Assembly: GCF_024347475.1 (NCBI RefSeq) | Contig: NZ_AP025488.1 | Location: 434,001-498,000, forward strand | Reading direction: 5' to 3' | DNA: 64,000 nt | DNA from: Vibrio fortis | GTDB lineage: Bacteria > Pseudomonadota > Gammaproteobacteria > Enterobacterales > Vibrionaceae | Shown: positions 63,191 to 64,000 of the stretch, piece by piece | Position numbering within the stretch: the stretch's first letter is position 1 | Layout of the letters: every line of letters starts with the position of its first letter | Notes under the pieces: model-generated | What the model was told of the DNA's origin: nothing | What the model saw: only the letters and a program-made list of their open reading frames with translations | The model's database searches: none | Translations under genes and position numbers: made by a program

Positions 63191-64000
63191 ATGCCATATT
63201 TACAAGCAAATAATATCAGCCATCAATTTAGTAATGGCGACGTCATTTTTGAAAATCTCTCATGTGTTATGACCGACTCTCGCGTTGGTCTTATCGGGTC
63301 AAATGGTGCGGGTAAGTCGTTGCTCGCAGCTATGCTATTGAAACTGACAGCGCCCTATGAAGGAACAGTGTCAGAGCCAAAAAGCTTCGTCTTTTATCAA
63401 CAACAAACAGAGCATCGTTTTAATGATGGCGAAACCATCGCGGAGTTCTTAGGTGTATCTAAAATATTGGGTGCGTTAAAGAAAGTTGCGTCTGGGGATT
63501 GTGACCCATATTGGTTTGAAGTGGTTGGAGACAATTGGAATTTAGAGCAGCATTTGAAAGATGATTTGCTGCGTTTAGGTTTACCTCCACAACCGGATTT
63601 TTTATGCGAGCAGCTTAGTGGTGGTCAACGAGCAAAATTACTGTTGTGGCAAGCGTTTGATAGTGAGTGTGAGCTCTTAGTGCTAGATGAACCTTCAAAC
63701 CATTTAGATTACGAGTCAAAGCAATGGCTTATGGATGCCATGCAGCACTTCAATGGAGGGATCTTGTTGATCAGCCACGATCGAGAGTTGCTGAGAAACA
63801 TGAATGAGATCTGGGAGTTATCAACCTTAGGCTTACGAACTTTTGGCGGTAATTATGACGATTACGCAGCGCAAAACGAAGCGGAGCAAAAGGCGGTAGA
63901 GCGTCAACTCAATCACAATCTCAAACAGCAGAAGTTGCTAGAAAAGCAAGCGCAGCGTAATCGTGAGAAAGCAGAGCAGAGAGCCGCGCAAGGAACTAAA
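63191..64000 (+). CDS. ABC-F family ATPase, N-terminal half (partial)
   Basis: Open to the window end, 270 codons seen. Walker A is GSNGAGKSL at about residues 36-44, the signature LSGGQRAKLLL, Walker B LLVLDEPSNHLD, and switch SHDREL. A charged linker rich in Lys, Gln and Glu begins after residue 230, as between the two ABC domains of ABC-F proteins. Such proteins act on ribosomes and give antibiotic resistance or translation rescue; they are not transporters. Which ABC-F subgroup cannot be told without the second half. ATG 63191 has AGGAGG six bases upstream. Confidence 0.92.
   Translation, partial: MPYLQANNISHQFSNGDVIFENLSCVMTDSRVGLIGSNGAGKSLLAAMLLKLTAPYEGTVSEPKSFVFYQQQTEHRFNDGETIAEFLGVSKILGALKKVASGDCDPYWFEVVGDNWNLEQHLKDDLLRLGLPPQPDFLCEQLSGGQRAKLLLWQAFDSECELLVLDEPSNHLDYESKQWLMDAMQHFNGGILLISHDRELLRNMNEIWELSTLGLRTFGGNYDDYAAQNEAEQKAVERQLNHNLKQQKLLEKQAQRNREKAEQRAAQGTK

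Overview
The window reads as Vibrionaceae DNA, most likely the second chromosome of a Harveyi-clade-like Vibrio. This is inferred from the choline/betaine block (bet genes plus a ChoXWV transporter), many LysR/TetR/LuxR-type regulators, GGDEF proteins, moderate GC with AT-rich accessory stretches, and the gene styles. No rRNA, tRNA, CRISPR array, transposase or phage gene was seen. Both window ends cut genes: betB at the left and an ABC-F ATPase at the right.

Layout. (1) 1-5900: end of betB, betA, then choX-choW-choV, making glycine betaine from choline and importing choline, followed by a CosR/EctR-like MarR regulator. (2) 5970-10100: a membrane GGDEF-EAL protein and an ABC1/AarF kinase-like protein. 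(3) 10180-15710: a sugar-acid module with KDPG aldolase, KDG kinase, a glucoside-type PTS EIIBC, a divergent mannonate-dehydratase-family enzyme and a GntR/UTRA regulator. (4) 15890-30550: mostly single genes or pairs: periplasmic glutathione peroxidase with DUF3429, sugar acetyltransferase, adenosine deaminase with a divergent LysR, a eukaryotic-type glutathione synthetase, a TetR-alcohol dehydrogenase pair with two clear operators, an HDOD protein, homocysteine methyltransferase, SDR, MATE and EamA exporters, a VOC protein and a lipoprotein. (5) 30680-38480: bglA with two AscG-type operators and its LacI-family regulator, then a quinone-oxidoreductase-like protein, a second acetyltransferase, an MFS exporter with divergent LysR, and another LysR.

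(6) 38630-46380: an AT-rich accessory block entirely on the minus strand: pilin, chaperone, usher, three LuxR-type HTH regulators and a GGDEF diguanylate cyclase. One regulator has a WFSR motif matching the c-di-GMP-binding motif of VpsT. The block looks like a self-contained c-di-GMP-controlled chaperone-usher pilus system and is one of the two most interesting parts of the window.

(7) 46870-60490: a cyclodextrin/maltodextrin island reminiscent of the Klebsiella cym genes. Leftward from a divergent control region with two CRP-like sites run an OmpG-type porin, an LpxD paralogue, an orphan TOBE domain, a lipoprotein, a MalK-type ATPase and a secreted CGTase-like enzyme. Rightward run a sugar-binding protein, MalF- and MalG-type permeases, a cyclomaltodextrinase/neopullulanase, a ROK protein with degraded kinase motifs and a TrmB-family regulator. 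The model is extracellular conversion of starch to cyclodextrins, porin uptake, ABC import and cytoplasmic ring opening. The LpxD paralogue, orphan TOBE, degenerate ROK and TrmB regulator are unusual additions. (8) 60550-64000: a hypothetical gene, an ASCH protein, a DHFR-like reductase divergent from a TetR regulator with a perfect palindrome between them, and the start of an ABC-F gene.

All family calls rest on reading the translated sequences; no database search was run.
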